Source: Alviniconcha marisindica
Taxonomy: Eukaryota > Mollusca > Gastropoda > Provannidae
DNA length: 64,000 nt
Direction: 5' to 3'
Assembly: GCA_018857735.1 (NCBI GenBank)
Contig: JABMCL010002100.1
Span: forward strand, 1,079,001-1,143,000
Every line of letters begins with the position of its first letter. The stretch's first letter is position 1. Both the position numbers and the translations under genes were made by a program. The notes beneath the pieces are model-generated. The model was given only the letters and a program-made list of their open reading frames with translations. It was not told the origin of the DNA and searched no databases. Below are positions 36,392 through 47,312 of this stretch, piece after piece.

Positions 36392-36819
36392 CTACACAAT
36401 ACACTGGTGGTCATAAAGTCTGGTGTTGGTCTTCAGTATCTTCCCACATTTTTGACAAGCAAAAAGTTTGCCAATGCCATGTTGGCCACGCAAATGTTCC
36501 TTGAGGGAACAGCGCGAGCTGTAAGTACGGCTACACAAGTTGCATGTGGTATTTCTGATGCCTGTGCACACCTTCATGTGATCAGGGAGAGCACTAGTGT
36601 CTGGAAGAACAAACATGCATACTTTACACTGGACAGTATTATCCCCTTGGTTTTCAACTTGAAAAGCAGATACCCTCGACTGTACTGCATGTGCATTTAC
36701 AGACGAGTCCAACTCCCCGAGCCCCACACTGGTAATTGCCTTTCTTTCCTGGAAAAACCGTCCATCAAGATGCTTGGCTTTCCAGCGGCTTGGGTGACTG
36801 GACCAACTTCGCCTGGCGA
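36392..36819 (-). CDS. Unit 32: terminal exon, three fingers with short H-x-C third finger
   Basis: Acceptor ttgtcctctatcag; split codon G|TC (Val); 141 codons. Fingers CKVC...HMKVC, CNLC...HLRGQH and CQKC...LYDHQC. The order, the HGIGKLFAC linker and the one-residue H-x-C end match units 9/10, which lie 22 kb away. Its neighbours are of a different type, so this unit looks displaced or is a remnant of an older arrangement. Confidence 0.88.
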
Positions 36820-37012
36820 CTGATAGAGGACAAAACCACAAAGCAAATACATTAACAATGGTGACTACAGAAAAAAAGAGTGCACCTTTACAAGAGCAAG
36901 GAGAATAGCAGAAGGTCGAAAAATGGCCACGAAAGCTCTTGGTCAGGAGAGGATAAGGCGACTTGAAACAAAACCAAAAAAAAAAAAAAAAAACCCAAAG
37001 CACACTGGAAGA

Positions 37013-37470
37013 TCAAAGTACATCTGTCTGTGTATCCTCACTACTGGCATGTGAAATACGCGAGCCCTGTCCACTGCACACCTGAGCCAAAGCATCTGCA
37101 GAGTGTTTCTGAGCATGAGACTTCAACGAATCCAGTCTGTGAAAGCTCTTCCCACACACTTCACACTTAAAATCAAATTGCCCCTCACAAGCTTTGCGAT
37201 GCCGGTAGATACTCCTAGGATGGCCAAACTTCTGGTGACATCGCGGACATTCAAAAATTTTGGGGGGACGGGGTTTGCTACTACTGCAAGAGCCAAGTGA
37301 TGCCACAAAGGGATCACATGAAGGATGAAGCTTGGAGGACACAGGAGCTTTCCTGGCACCACCATCAGGTTTTGAATAAATAAAGTCCAGATCCATGGCC
37401 GACATCTTGTGCGACTCTTGCCAATGCCTTTGCCAGGTTAACACCGGCAGCTCCAACCCACACGTCAAAA
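37013..37470 (-). CDS. Unit 33: terminal exon, C2HC + C2H2 fingers
   Basis: Acceptor tttgctttgtttacag; split codon G|TT (Val); 151 codons. Fingers CPRC...HRKAC and CEVC...HAQKH, linker CEGQFDFKC. Unit 34 has the parallel HKKAC...CEGKFDLQC, so 33/34 are paralogues. The tail of ~30 residues is Ser/Gln-rich. Confidence 0.88.
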
Positions 37471-37520
37471 CTGTAAACAAAGCAAAAACATATCTTCCAC
37501 ATTGGTATCGTATCAATTTT

Positions 37521-37526
37521 TTTATT
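37521..37526 (-). terminator. Poly(A) signal AATAAA for unit 34
   Basis: AATAAA on the minus strand about 85 nt after the unit 34 stop and 51 nt before the unit 33 acceptor. Confidence 0.55.
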
Positions 37527-37610
37527 ATTCAACCTTTCATGTTGGAGAGGCAGTGAAATCCTATGCTGTAGATTGAATCAATATACCTGGCCTTACCAAA
37601 ACGTCATTAA

Positions 37611-37963
37611 CTAGGATTTTGAGGAGTCTATGCCATGCTTGGCCTGCAAATGTATCTTGAGCACATCAGGTCGGTAGAAAACTTTGTCACAGTATGGACA
37701 CTGGAGGTCAAATTTGCCTTCACATGCTTTCTTGTGTCTTGCCAAGTTTCCTGTGTAACTGAACGACTGGTTACATTTTCCACAGATGTAACGTTTTGGG
37801 CGCAGATTACTCCTCTGCCAGCTCTGGTGAAAAGCAAAGGGTCGAGGGATGAGGCTGCCGAAATTGACACTAAAACTATCGTCTTCAGCAACTGAAGAAT
37901 GGGTGGTTTCTCTCTTAATGCCAACTAAAGAGGCTCCCGTGTTCCCCTCCATTATGTAGATTC
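37611..37963 (-). CDS. Unit 34: terminal exon, C2HC + C2H2 fingers
   Basis: Acceptor tttctgtgtgtccag; split codon G|GA (Gly); 116 codons. The lead-in has IKRE (SUMO consensus). Fingers CGKC...HKKAC and CPYC...HLQAKH with FYRPDVLKIH, which ties the unit to the FYRPD subfamily (26/27) as well as to unit 33. Confidence 0.88.
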
Positions 37964-38217
37964 CTGGACACACAGAAAGGATAGTTGAAGTGAGACAAAT
38001 GAATACATGTACATGCAAGTATGCACACGTACCTGCTACGCTAATCCTATAATAAAAATGATTGTGATCACCACAGTATTACCCGACATCAAGTTAACAG
38101 CTGTAATCTGAGGTACAGAATGGCTAGTGCAACACTGCAGAGCTACAAAACGTGTTCTTCCAAGTGGGTCAGCAAATCAATTGCCTGTCAGGCAAGGATG
38201 ATCTAACCACACCAGAC

Positions 38218-38699
38218 CTAAGAGGAAGATGTCCTGACAGTGTGAAAAATTTGATCACCCTCATGGCTGCCAAGATTTGGCTGTGAAAAACCAGTTACAG
38301 GTGGTGTGGACCGAACCCTCTGCTCTTCAGACAGCCTCATTGCTGCTTTGATTGCACTGTTTGCCTCAAAAAACCTGCTGTCTGTCACAATGTCAAACTC
38401 ACGAAAGAATGGTGCACTCTGCAAGTGGCGCCTAATGCCTTGTCGAATGGCCATCAAGCTGTTCTTTGAATACACCTCTCCATGCCGACTGCGGACATTG
38501 GAGAAGAAATCAGCGAGGCACAGGTTCAAGTCTCTGGCACCCATCCCTTCAAAACTAATGGACCTGCCTCGGGCTTGCAAATACTCCTGGAAAATGTGCA
38601 CAGCATAGCGTGTGGACTCCTTGGTCTTCGTGCTTTTCGCTGGCTCTCCACTATGTGCACTCGCAACCGCTGCCTGCAGCCACGGGTCACCAAAATACA
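38218..38699 (-). CDS. Unit 35: terminal exon, DUF3504/Crypton-derived domain
   Basis: Acceptor tctacttcacag; split codon G|TG (Val); 159 codons to a stop at 38218, in the same phase as the zinc-finger units. It has no CxxC pairs. From about residue 30 it reads TRYAVHIFQEYL...LNLCLADFF..VR..HGEVYSKNSL..IRQGIRRHL. That is the pattern of the DUF3504 domain in ZMYM2/3/4, QRICH1 and KCTD1, known to derive from Crypton tyrosine recombinases. Only the N-terminal, core-binding-like half is present; the recombinase catalytic residues are not visible. Likely a DNA- or protein-binding end. Confidence 0.84.
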
Positions 38700-39005
38700 C
38701 TGTGAAGTAGATGAAAAATAGTGCACTCATGTGAACTCAACCACATGCAATTTACAATATTCTGACACCACCTCAACTTACTCAAGTAAATGGTAAACAA
38801 CACACAAATGTGATGTAAACCATATGCAATCATCTGAAACCACTGCAGATGTGAAAACACTGCATCTGTATTTGATTTTGGAAAATATATACCACACATG
38901 GTGATTTTAAAACGGGGGGGAGAAAAAAAGATCTTGCTCAGTCTGTTGAGAACGATACCTGACGATGACCCTTATATCATCATCTACACACTGCATGCAG
39001 ACTGT

Positions 39006-39451
39006 TTACAAGTCAGCATCATGTGATGTTCCAGAAGTCGAAGGAGAAGAAAGTCGACACGTTTGTTTGTGTGTTAAAAGCCACGACTTAAAATTGAAGG
39101 TCTTTCCACACACTTTACAATTATACATCCTTGTATATTTGTACTTGTGCTGTCCTTTTAAATGATCATTGAGATAGTCTTTCCTGTGAAATCCTCGGTT
39201 ACAAACTGGACAAAACACCATAAAAGTATTTTCACAGGACTGCTTGTGTCTAGTGAGAGAAGGGAAGGCAGTGAAGGCTTTTTTGCACTTGTAACACTTG
39301 AATGGTTTGGGGTCATTGTGCACCTGAAGTCTGTGCTGGGCGAACTCCAAGCGGTAATTAAACAGAGTGTCACAGTTGTAGCAATACAGAGGTGACTTGA
39401 TGGTGGGCTCAGCATCATCAGAGGCAGGTGGAAATGGATCAGCATCACCAA
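39006..39451 (-). CDS. Unit 36: terminal exon, four zinc fingers
   Basis: Acceptor tttcttttccccag; split codon G|TT (Val); 147 codons. Fingers CYNC...HRLQVH, CYKC...HKQSC, CPVC...HLKGQH and CKVC...HKQTC; the only four-finger unit. Finger 3 has FHRKDYLNDH of the FYRKD type, linking it to units 22-25. Order is C2H2, C2HC, C2H2, C2HC. Confidence 0.89.
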
Positions 39452-39674
39452 CTGGGGAAAAGAAATTCGCAAGACATAATTTTGAGTATAAAAATCTTTT
39501 TTCCAAAGTCACGAGAGAATGAGGACCACCTGCATTCAACACCACCATCAGCAGCCACGTCTACAGACTCCCAAATGAAATATCACCTAGAAACAAAACC
39601 CCATGTACAAATAAAAACTCCAAGCCAAGACTGCCTCTGCCCAAGTCCTACCCTCTCTCATTAGTCTGAAGATT

Positions 39675-39961
39675 TCAAGTGCATCTTTTCTTGTGATCAA
39701 CCAGGTATCGCTTGTTAGCAAAGCTAGCACTACATTTGTCACAGACATAAGGTTTTGTCTTCAAGTGCACGCAGTTAACATGCCCATCATGGTCTTGTCG
39801 TAACACAAATCCTTTCCCACAAAACCGGCACGTGTGCTTTTTTATCCTTCGCTTCCATTCAGTAAGAACCTGGTCGTTGCCTTTATTCCCTGCAGATCCT
39901 CTACCCAATCCACAGAAGGAATGCCGAGATGGAAGAGAGTCTGACTGTAACCAAAGGCCAA
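39675..39961 (-). CDS. Unit 37: terminal exon, C2H2 + C2HC fingers (GHVN type)
   Basis: Acceptor tatgtttgcttccag; split codon G|TT (Val); 94 codons. Fingers CRFC...GHVNCVH and CDKC...HKKRC, joined by LKTKPYVC. The WKRRIKK patch just before finger 1 recurs in units 39 and 40. It is the left-most member of the GHVN block that fills 39.7-52.8 kb. Confidence 0.89.
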
Positions 39962-40102
39962 CTGGAAGCAAACATAAAAAGCCGAAGTTAACAATATTGC
40001 AGCACAAGATTTTTTTCGACAGAAGGCACAGAGTTCTTTCCATTACTGTTACTAGAGGGAATACAATTCAACAGGTAAATTTTCTGTTAGGCTATGCACC
40101 AT

Positions 40103-40392
40103 CTACGGCCCCGAAAGGAACACTACACATATTTTCCTATGGTTATTCAGCGTTTTCTTCCCAGCAAAACTACGCTGACAGAGGTCACAAACGAAAGGTT
40201 TTCTATGCAGGTGTGCCGAGTTTACATGTCCCATGCAGTCCCGCTTATTGGAAAATTTGCGGCCACAGTATTCACAGGCAAAGTTCCTGCTCCTGATCTT
40301 CTGACTTCTAGGTACTTGACGCATGGTGCCAGTGCTCTCTGCCCAAGCACCCTCAGCCGTGCTTCCACTTGATCTAGACCAACCATAGGCCA
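40103..40392 (-). CDS. Unit 38: terminal exon, C2H2 + C2HC fingers (GHVN type)
   Basis: Acceptor tttgtccttgcag; split codon G|TG (Val); 95 codons. Fingers CEYC...GHVNSAH and CDLC...HRKIC, linker LHRKPFVC. The lead-in is Ser/Arg-rich. Only about 140 nt separate its stop from the unit 37 acceptor. Confidence 0.88.
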
Positions 40393-41008
40393 CTGCAAGG
40401 ACAAAGGAGAAAATGTTAGCTATCTTTTCAATAGTCAATAATCCTGGGGGTGTTACAGCAGACCTTTCTGCAAATCAAGCCACCCACGAAGTTTTTCAGG
40501 AAAGGCAATCTTTGATTGAAGGTTCAAGTGCTTCATTTGATGAATGGTACACTCACAAATAGTCCACTAACTTCAGATAAAGTCTAACAAAATGCTCTCA
40601 CTGAGAATGGTCACTCGCAACAGCATAAACCTAAAGTTCAACACAGCCCAACACCAAGTGAACTTATTTAACACCCGACTCTCACATCCACTTCAGATAC
40701 CCGTCAACTACTTCTGTACACCTACTGACCAGTCTCTCTCAAGAGCACTCACTCTTGTAACTGTTATACAAGGGAAGCAATCTTTTGAGCCAGTGCCACC
40801 TGAACAACAATGGGACAGTGGATTTTAAAACATACATGATGCCTGGGTAAATAATGTTTCAGTTATTTTTGTTTGTTGTATTTTTTTTATTATGAAGTTT
40901 CCATGGTGTGCGTTTCTAAGCATGCTCAAAAGATGGATTTCACAGTGTGCAAACTTTCTCAAATAATGATGAGAAACAACTTGCAATGCTAATCAAGTGC
41001 CTGATCTG
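40393..41008. other. Intron; no feature seen
   Basis: No repeat or exon recognised. Confidence 0.5.
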
Positions 41009-41313
41009 CTACTGTTTATCAACTGCTGCCACCAACTGCAAGCTACATCTCTTCTTGTGTCCATGTAATGTTTTCATGTTGGCAAAAGAGTTGTTGCACA
41101 TGTCACACATGAAAGGCTTATGCTTCAAATGCACAGCATTCACATGCCCCAGATAGTCTCTCCTCACTGCAAAAGCTTTCCCACAAAATTCGCAGGAGAA
41201 GTTCTTCTTCCGCCTTTTCCATTCGGTCCACTGTACGTCGCCACCACCCAAGTCGTCAGGCAAGGGGAAAGAGGTCAAGGTTGTGGGGAAGCGGAAGTGA
41301 CCCAGTAATTCCA
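41009..41313 (-). CDS. Unit 39: terminal exon, C2H2 + C2HC fingers (GHVN type)
   Basis: Acceptor ttctcattttgcag; split codon G|TG (Val); 100 codons. Fingers CEFC...GHVNAVH and CDMC...HKKRC, linker LKHKPFMC. WTEWKRRKKN precedes finger 1, as in unit 37 (LTEWKRRIKK). Confidence 0.89.
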
Positions 41314-41785
41314 CTGCAAAATGAGAAATGTAATGTAGCCTCCTGGAACTTTCCACGCCGTTTCGATGCATTTGTATGGTGCAATGGCAGAAACTAAAGC
41401 ATAGTGTATAGTGTAGTTACGATTTTCAGATCAAAAAGAAACTTCATTAACAAACTTTGAACACAAGAATCGAGTAATTCAACAAAACTTTGAAGTGGAA
41501 AAGGTATTTACAGCAGAACACCACCTGATGAGCTAGTTTAATGTTCGCAATGTTGAAACAGTCTGGTTGGTGCTGCAGTAGTTTTGTGGGTTTTCATGTT
41601 TTTTTCAAATACTTGTCTAATAATTACCGAGACCTAAGGGGATCTGATCTCCCAGGCAGCACAAGTTGCAATCCAAACTCTTAAGTTATTTGCAAATACT
41701 TCTACACACTTGGACCATCAGTAGTTTTAGCAGTTGCAAAAAAAAAGTTAACTCCTTCGTTACAAAAACACCAACTTTCACAAAC
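41314..41785. other. Intron; no feature seen
   Basis: No repeat or exon recognised. Confidence 0.5.
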
Positions 41786-42009
41786 TTAAAAAGGTCTACA
41801 GTTTTTTGCATGTGTTTTCAAGGTACTGACATGTGGAAAACTCCTGTCACACACTGAACACTTAAATGGTTTTCTCCCCAAATGCACGTTGACATGACCT
41901 TCATAATCTCTGTGTGCCACAAAAGCCTTTTTGCAAAATTCACAGATAAACCTCTTCTCTCTCCTCTTCCACTGTGAAGCAGCATTTTGCACGAGGTCCC
42001 ACAGGTGAG
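41786..42009 (-). CDS. Unit 40: terminal exon, shortest unit, two fingers
   Basis: Acceptor ctcttccaaacag; split codon G|CT (Ala); 73 codons, the shortest complete unit. After only ~12 residues a WKRREKR patch leads into CEFC...GHVNVH (H-x3-H) and CSVC...HAKNC, linker LGRKPFKC. Almost no linker, so fingers would lie close to the cassette or common exon sequence. Confidence 0.88.
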
Positions 42010-42255
42010 CTGTTTGGAAGAGAAGAGAGAAAAACTGAATGAAGTTCTAAATCATGGGATTCTTTATTTTTTTTGTTAAGAAGCCTAATTATCAAATTTC
42101 ATGGCCAGATTAGAGAACATGAACAGCACAGCTCTGCTTGTGTGCAAATATGGACCCCCCCCCCCCCCCCAAAAAAAAATCAATCAGTACACACATTAAC
42201 CCCAAGAAAAACAGAGAATTAGCTTTAGGTACAGCAAGCATGGCTGCTGATGAAC

Positions 42256-42524
42256 TTAAAAAGGTTCATGTTTGTGTTTTTTGTGCTGATTGAGCTGCCC
42301 TTCATTGTAAAAACCTTTGGGGCAGACATCACATCTGAAAGGCTTCTGCCTCAGGTGGACAGCATTCTCGTGTCCCACACAATCCCTGGAGTTAACAAAT
42401 GCTCTGCTGCAGAATTGACACTGATGCTTTCTTACTCTCCTTGATGCCCGCAGAAACTTGAAAACAAAAGGTGTTGGCACTGTCCTTGAAGACCGACTCA
42501 CAATACCTCCTTTCCAGTCGCCAG
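42256..42524 (-). CDS. Unit 41: terminal exon, two C2H2 fingers
   Basis: Acceptor ttttttccccacag; split codon G|CT (Ala); 88 codons. Fingers CQFC...GHENAVH and CDVC...HKKHKH, linker LRQKPFRC; a RASRRVRKH basic patch precedes finger 1. The second finger ends with His instead of the Cys common in this block. Confidence 0.88.
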
Positions 42525-42822
42525 CTGTGGGGAAAAAAATCAATCTACTTGAAACCCATAAAAGAACACCTTTCACCCCCTCCCACCAAATCTGACAGAT
42601 ACAAATACAATGTACTGGGGCAACATTTTATACGCAACAGCTTTAGTTTCTCTGATTTTATAGAACTAGACTAAAAGGTTTCTTTCCCTCTAAAGACATA
42701 ATACAGTAAAAGATGGAAGCACACACATGGAACTAAACCGGTGTAAAAAGCTCAAGCATCATCCTTTCCAAACACCAGTCCTGTATCAGATTTACACCAC
42801 AAATCAAAGGTGATCCCTTAAG

Positions 42823-43055
42823 TCACTGGCAGCACTTGACACAGGTGCCAGAAGGATGAATGTGTTCCCTACAAGTGAACTGCAGACACACAATACATCT
42901 GAGAGTGGTCTTCCTATCTCTCTTCCAACTGCAGACACGACACCGCCCTCTCCGGGGACCAATGGCTGAAGTTGCCTGCAGCAGGCTGTGATGGCGAGCT
43001 GTGCGCACTAAGCAGTACGCTGAACTGCCACCAGCAATCTCAAGGCCCGCAAGTC
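42823..43055 (-). CDS. Unit 42: terminal exon, piggyBac-type cysteine-rich zinc domain
   Basis: Acceptor gttgtcttctggcag; split codon G|GA (Gly); 76 codons, in phase with the other units. The C-terminal ~40 residues have the order CRVC...RDRKTT..C..C....CREH......C..C, the cross-brace-like cysteine-rich domain found at the C-terminus of piggyBac-family transposases, where it binds element ends. No DDE catalytic core is present. The ~30-residue lead-in is Ala/Ser/Leu-rich. It sits between ordinary finger units 41 and 43. This is inferred capture of a transposase DNA-binding end as an alternative terminal exon. Confidence 0.84.
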
Positions 43056-43309
43056 CTGCCAGAAGACAACAACACCTGGTCAATCCCAGACAGAAAACGC
43101 CTCACTGTCAGTTTGCAGTTGCTTAGCGAAACAGAAATTTTTCAACAGTTTCCCTCTAGCAAAAACGGGGAAAATAGCACTGGAGACCACAGGCAACAGG
43201 ACCAATTTTTCTTGCACACGCATTTCCCGATTAACCTCAGAGGACACACACACACACCTAAAGACAGCAACAAATTTTTCAATTTCCTCCCAGAAGGTGC
43301 CAGATATAA

Positions 43310-43635
43310 TTAACCAGAAGCAACCTGAGAATGATATTTCTTAGCATGTTCCAACATGGTCTTTCGCGTTGAGTAGCCTTTGCTACAAAATGGGCACTTA
43401 AAGGGACGACATTTGTAGTGCACTACATTCACATGCCCTATGTAGTCTCTACGCACTGTGAATGCCTTGTTGCATAACCTGCACACAAAGTTCTTGCTAC
43501 GCTGCGTCCAAGTCTTGGTTCCCATGGAGTTGGAAGCTCCTCCATATCTCCAGCTATTGGGGTCAATTTCGTCCCCACTGTCTATCACAGGCACAAGCTC
43601 CTGGCCAAGCCAAAGCCCAACACCCAAGCCAGAAA
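43310..43635 (-). CDS. Unit 43: terminal exon, two C2H2 fingers (GHVN type)
   Basis: Acceptor actttccttccag; split codon G|TT (Val); 107 codons. Fingers CRLC...GHVNVVH and CPFC...HAKKYH, linker YKCRPFKC. WTQRSKN precedes finger 1. The RRDY helix is shared with units 37 and 39. Confidence 0.88.
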
Positions 43636-44339
43636 CTGGAAGGAAAGTAAAACAATTTTAAACTTTGTAATTTCACTGCACACTTGAATTCCTAAATAGA
43701 CTGGGTTCATACTTTTGCAGAGGGAGTGGGTTAGCTCATTTCTCTCCACAATAATTTACATCAGCACTCTCTACAGTCAGCTTAAAAGAGGAATGAAAGA
43801 GCCCAGTGAGCACCAAGCTCTGTAATCAGTCTCAGTATTCCCCTTTCAGTCTTAAGACAAAGCTGGATACGTTGTTCTGTGGCACCTCCCTGGTTCCACT
43901 TTAACTTTCAACATTTCCTTATGTGCATGTGTGCCTGCGTGAAATTTGTGCATGTGAATTAAAGCTGGGGGAGCAAGACTGCGAGTTTCAAAATAAAATC
44001 CTTTTGCCTTTGAACACAGTTTGCTTAAACCAAGTGCACCCCCTACCCCCACCAGGTTTGCTGTGCAGATTTTTCAGGTTTTATAAGCAAATCTCCCACA
44101 TCCACACCTTGCACGCACATTAAAGTCACATACTCATCCCGATTTATTACAGCCTTTATTTCCTCATGAGTTCCATCATCAGTCAACAAATCCACAATCA
44201 CCATTCACAAATCACAGGAACTCTGTAGCACATGTACCACCGATATACATACTGACAAAAAACACCACCACACACTTTTTGAGAGAGAGAAAGTGAACAA
44301 TTCATATTCCAAGCACACGCGCACAAAAATGTAAATGTG
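43636..44339. other. Intron; no exon seen
   Basis: No zinc-finger frame. Minus-strand AATAAA sequences (tttatt near 44144 and 44156) lie about 190 nt past the unit 44 stop. Confidence 0.5.
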
Positions 44340-44593
44340 CTAAAAGCACAACTTCTGATGTCGTTTTAAAACAATTTCATGTGAAAACCCCCTTGAGCAC
44401 TTTGGACACTGAAATGGCTTGATTTTGAGGTGAACAAAGTTCATATGCCCAATGTATTCTCTGTGAAGGGTAAATCGCTTGCCACAGATCTCACATCCAA
44501 AATTTTTTGGCCTTTGCTTCCAAAGGGAAGTAGACTGAGACAGGCGACCAGGTGTGAAAAAACTGCTGTTCAAGCCAATGCTGGTAGAAACAA
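44340..44593 (-). CDS. Unit 44: terminal exon, C2H2 + C2HC fingers
   Basis: Acceptor ttttgtttttccag; split codon G|TT (Val); 83 codons. Fingers CEIC...GHMNFVH and CPKC...HQKLC, linker LKIKPFQC. LWKQRPKN precedes finger 1. The stop follows two residues after the last Cys. Confidence 0.88.
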
Positions 44594-45039
44594 CTGGAAA
44601 AACAAAACAGAAATTAACTGCACTCCATTGGCCTATCCAAAAAGACACACACACAAAAGAAAAGGCAAAAAAATGGAACATAAGCTTTTCATTCATTCAT
44701 GGTCAACAACTAGACCACCTCACAAACTAAAAACTGCCTCCTCTGAACAAGCTTCATCGACAACGGGGACCTCCTATGAAAGTCCACTGTACTAAAATCC
44801 CTATCCAAGTGGGCGATTCAAGTTGCATAGGTCAACCTTCAAGTGACCAATCCAGAAGATTTATCATATACATCTAAAAGATTATGGTATGTCCGTCAGG
44901 AGACAAGATTTACACACTCAGTCTTCTGTAATTATTACTTCTACCTGTAGAATTGAGCTATGCCCGCGGATGCACAATGGCTAAATGTGTGCCACACAAT
45001 ATATATACAGAAGCTAGCTACATGTATGTACTTTGGTCA
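44594..45039. other. Intron; no feature seen
   Basis: No repeat or exon recognised. Confidence 0.5.
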
Positions 45040-45305
45040 CTAACACCCTGAGAATGTAGAAGTCAGGCCTTTGCACACTTTCTTGTGCCTGTACACATTG
45101 GTTTTGTAGGTGAAGGACATTCCACACTTGTCACATTTATACATCTTGGCTTTGTAATGCACACCTGCCACATGTGCTTCTAAACTGGCCCGCACAGCAA
45201 AACTTTTACCACAATAATAACACCTGTTCTTTTTGTTTCCATCTCTTATACCCCTACCCTGAGAGGGGTCTTTTCCAGCTGAGAAGTGGACAGGCAGTAG
45301 CCAGT
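45040..45305 (-). CDS. Unit 45: terminal exon, C2H2 + C2HC fingers
   Basis: Acceptor tttccctttccag; split codon G|AC (Asp); 87 codons. Fingers CYYC...AHVAGVH (GHVN changed to AHVA) and CDKC...HKKVC, linker YKAKMYKC. The deviation in both the GHVN and KPF motifs makes this one of the most diverged block members. Confidence 0.88.
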
Positions 45306-45511
45306 CTGGAAAGGGAAACAACAGAGATCAGAACTAACGTTTACTCCTCCCAACACATGTCCTATCACACCAAAAGCAAGCATTCACACTTCAAATCTAC
45401 TTCAAATGCCCTCTACCCTATGAAATCTACCCGTATCATCCAAGTAAAAGAGCAGTCATTCTTCAAAATGCAATTGTCTGCCTGCCCCTGCCTGGTCTAC
45501 TAAACCTAGTT

Positions 45512-45783
45512 TCAAGAAGGGTGTGCAGATCGTTTGTGGCAGTTGAGGCTGGTTTTATGGGAGAAGCTTTTTGAACATTTCTCACATGTGTAAGGCTTCC
45601 TATTAAGATGCCGGGAGTTCATATGCCCGACACAGTCCCTTGTGCTAGAAAACATTTTCAAACAAAAATGGCACTGAAATCTACTGGAATGAACAGGTTT
45701 GACACTCTGACCAGGGGATAATCCCATGAATTGCCTGGCTCCCATTTGATGTCCCTGCCTCACCCTGTACCATGGGTACGTCA
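45512..45783 (-). CDS. Unit 46: terminal exon, two C2H2 fingers
   Basis: Acceptor tgttttgtctgcag; split codon G|TG (Val); 89 codons. Fingers CHFC...GHMNSRH and CEKC...HKRSAH, linker LNRKPYTC. It shares the RDCVGH helix with unit 41 and the His-ended second finger with 41, 43 and 58. Confidence 0.88.
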
Positions 45784-45944
45784 CTGCAGACAAAACAGTG
45801 CACCTTGTCAAATAAAGAATGATCACTACAACACAACTGTCAAATAATGTCCTGCCGTGCATTTCAATACAAAAACATAAAGGAACCATTTTCCCATATG
45901 ATAAATGAGAAAACAAAAGAGCGAGATACACATGATAGGTGGTA

Positions 45945-46237
45945 CTATCTTCGGCAGCTCTTCTGGTGGCTTACCAGGCTAGTTTCATAGGAAAAACCTT
46001 TCAAGCACCGAACACAAATAAACGGTTTTGTGAAGAGATGATTGGCATTGATATGACCAGTACAAAGCCGGTTACTCTTAAAGGTTCTGCCACAGAAGTG
46101 GCATGAAATGGCAGTTTGTCTTGCTTCATGCCCGTGACCTACAAACTGAAGAATCTTGCTCTGTCCAAATCTGGGATCTACACAATGAAAGGTCCGGCGG
46201 TCTCCACTTTTGGATCCCACTGCACTCAGTCCAGGTG
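45945..46237 (-). CDS. Unit 47: terminal exon, C2H2 + C2HC fingers
   Basis: Acceptor attgtgtgttggcag, a weak pyrimidine tract; split codon G|CA (Ala); 96 codons. Fingers CHFC...GHINANH and CVRC...HQKSC, linker LFTKPFIC. Confidence 0.86.
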
Positions 46238-46344
46238 CTGCCAACACACAATAATAGCCTCTTCAACATCCCTGGACATTTCTTCTTTGTGAGTGGGTTT
46301 CCAGCGTTTCTCCTCCCCCATGAAACAATTACTACTGCCTTGAG

Positions 46345-46661
46345 TTAAAGCTTTTCTAACTGACAAAACATTTCATGGCTTTTCAAACTCTGCTTGTAGG
46401 AAAAAGTCTGTGCACACTTCCTGCACACAAAGGGTTTGAGTTTCAAGTGCTGGCTGTTGATATGTCCATGGCAATCCGATTTATTCCAGAATTTTTTGTC
46501 ACAATAGGAACAAGACACAGACTTTTTCCTGCTGCCCTCTGCTCTCTGTTCTGACATGGGATATGTTGGCATCAATTGCTGGCCAACACCCAACACACCA
46601 CCTAGCGGCCAAGTGGATTCCAAACCATCCGTTCTGTAATGCTTGCCCTCCATTTGCCCAA
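46345..46661 (-). CDS. Unit 48: terminal exon, C2H2 + C2HC fingers (FWNK type)
   Basis: Acceptor ctgttttatctgcag; split codon G|TT (Val); 104 codons. Fingers CSYC...GHINSQH and CRKC...HEMFC, linker LKLKPFVC. The KKFWNKSDC start and FSYKQSLK second helix are shared with units 49 and 56. Its stop lies 107 nt from the unit 47 acceptor. Confidence 0.88.
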
Positions 46662-46820
46662 CTGCAGATAAAACAGCAATGAACCAGGTTAACTTCAGAA
46701 GGAAATGTCTAAACTCACTGAATGTGTCATGCACCTATCAAATCCAAACACACGTGGAGGTCCTACAAGGTCAACAGCATTGCCAGTATTATGTGCTAAA
46801 AGTGAGCAATAAGGTGTACA

Positions 46821-47083
46821 TTAATGTCTCATATAACAGACACGCTGATGCCTCTTCAGGCTCTGCTTGTAGGAAAAGGACAAGTGACATATTTTGCACT
46901 CAAATGGCTTCACATTCAGATGCTGGCTGTTCACGTGACCAAGGCAAGCAGTCCTGTTCCAAAACTTTTTCCCGCAGCATTTGCAAAAGAACTTTTTCTT
47001 TGAACCTGTCCCTTCAAGATCAGGGATCTCAAGTGCTGATGGCTCCCCCACTTGGCCCACTTGCAGATCCTCTAAATAATAGT
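46821..47083 (-). CDS. Unit 49: terminal exon, C2H2 + C2HC fingers (FWNK type)
   Basis: Acceptor attctcatgtgcag; split codon G|AC (Asp); 86 codons with an acidic lead-in (DYYLEDLQ...LEIPDLEG). Fingers CKCC...GHVNSQH and CKIC...HQRVC, linker LNVKPFEC. Nearest relatives are units 48 and 56. Confidence 0.87.
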
Positions 47084-47312
47084 CTGCACATGAGAATGGC
47101 ATACATGAACACCATACTCATCTATCTGCACATGACACTGCACTACACAGGACAACATTCAGCATCAATAATATCATACCACCTTAAGTAGGAGTGGATT
47201 TCAAACAAACTACCCCTTATGAAGGGGGCCTTGGCAAAAGCATCAAGGTAACAAAAATATATACAAATTAACAAGCAAATTCTGCCCCTCACAACTCTTG
47301 AAAAAACAGCAG

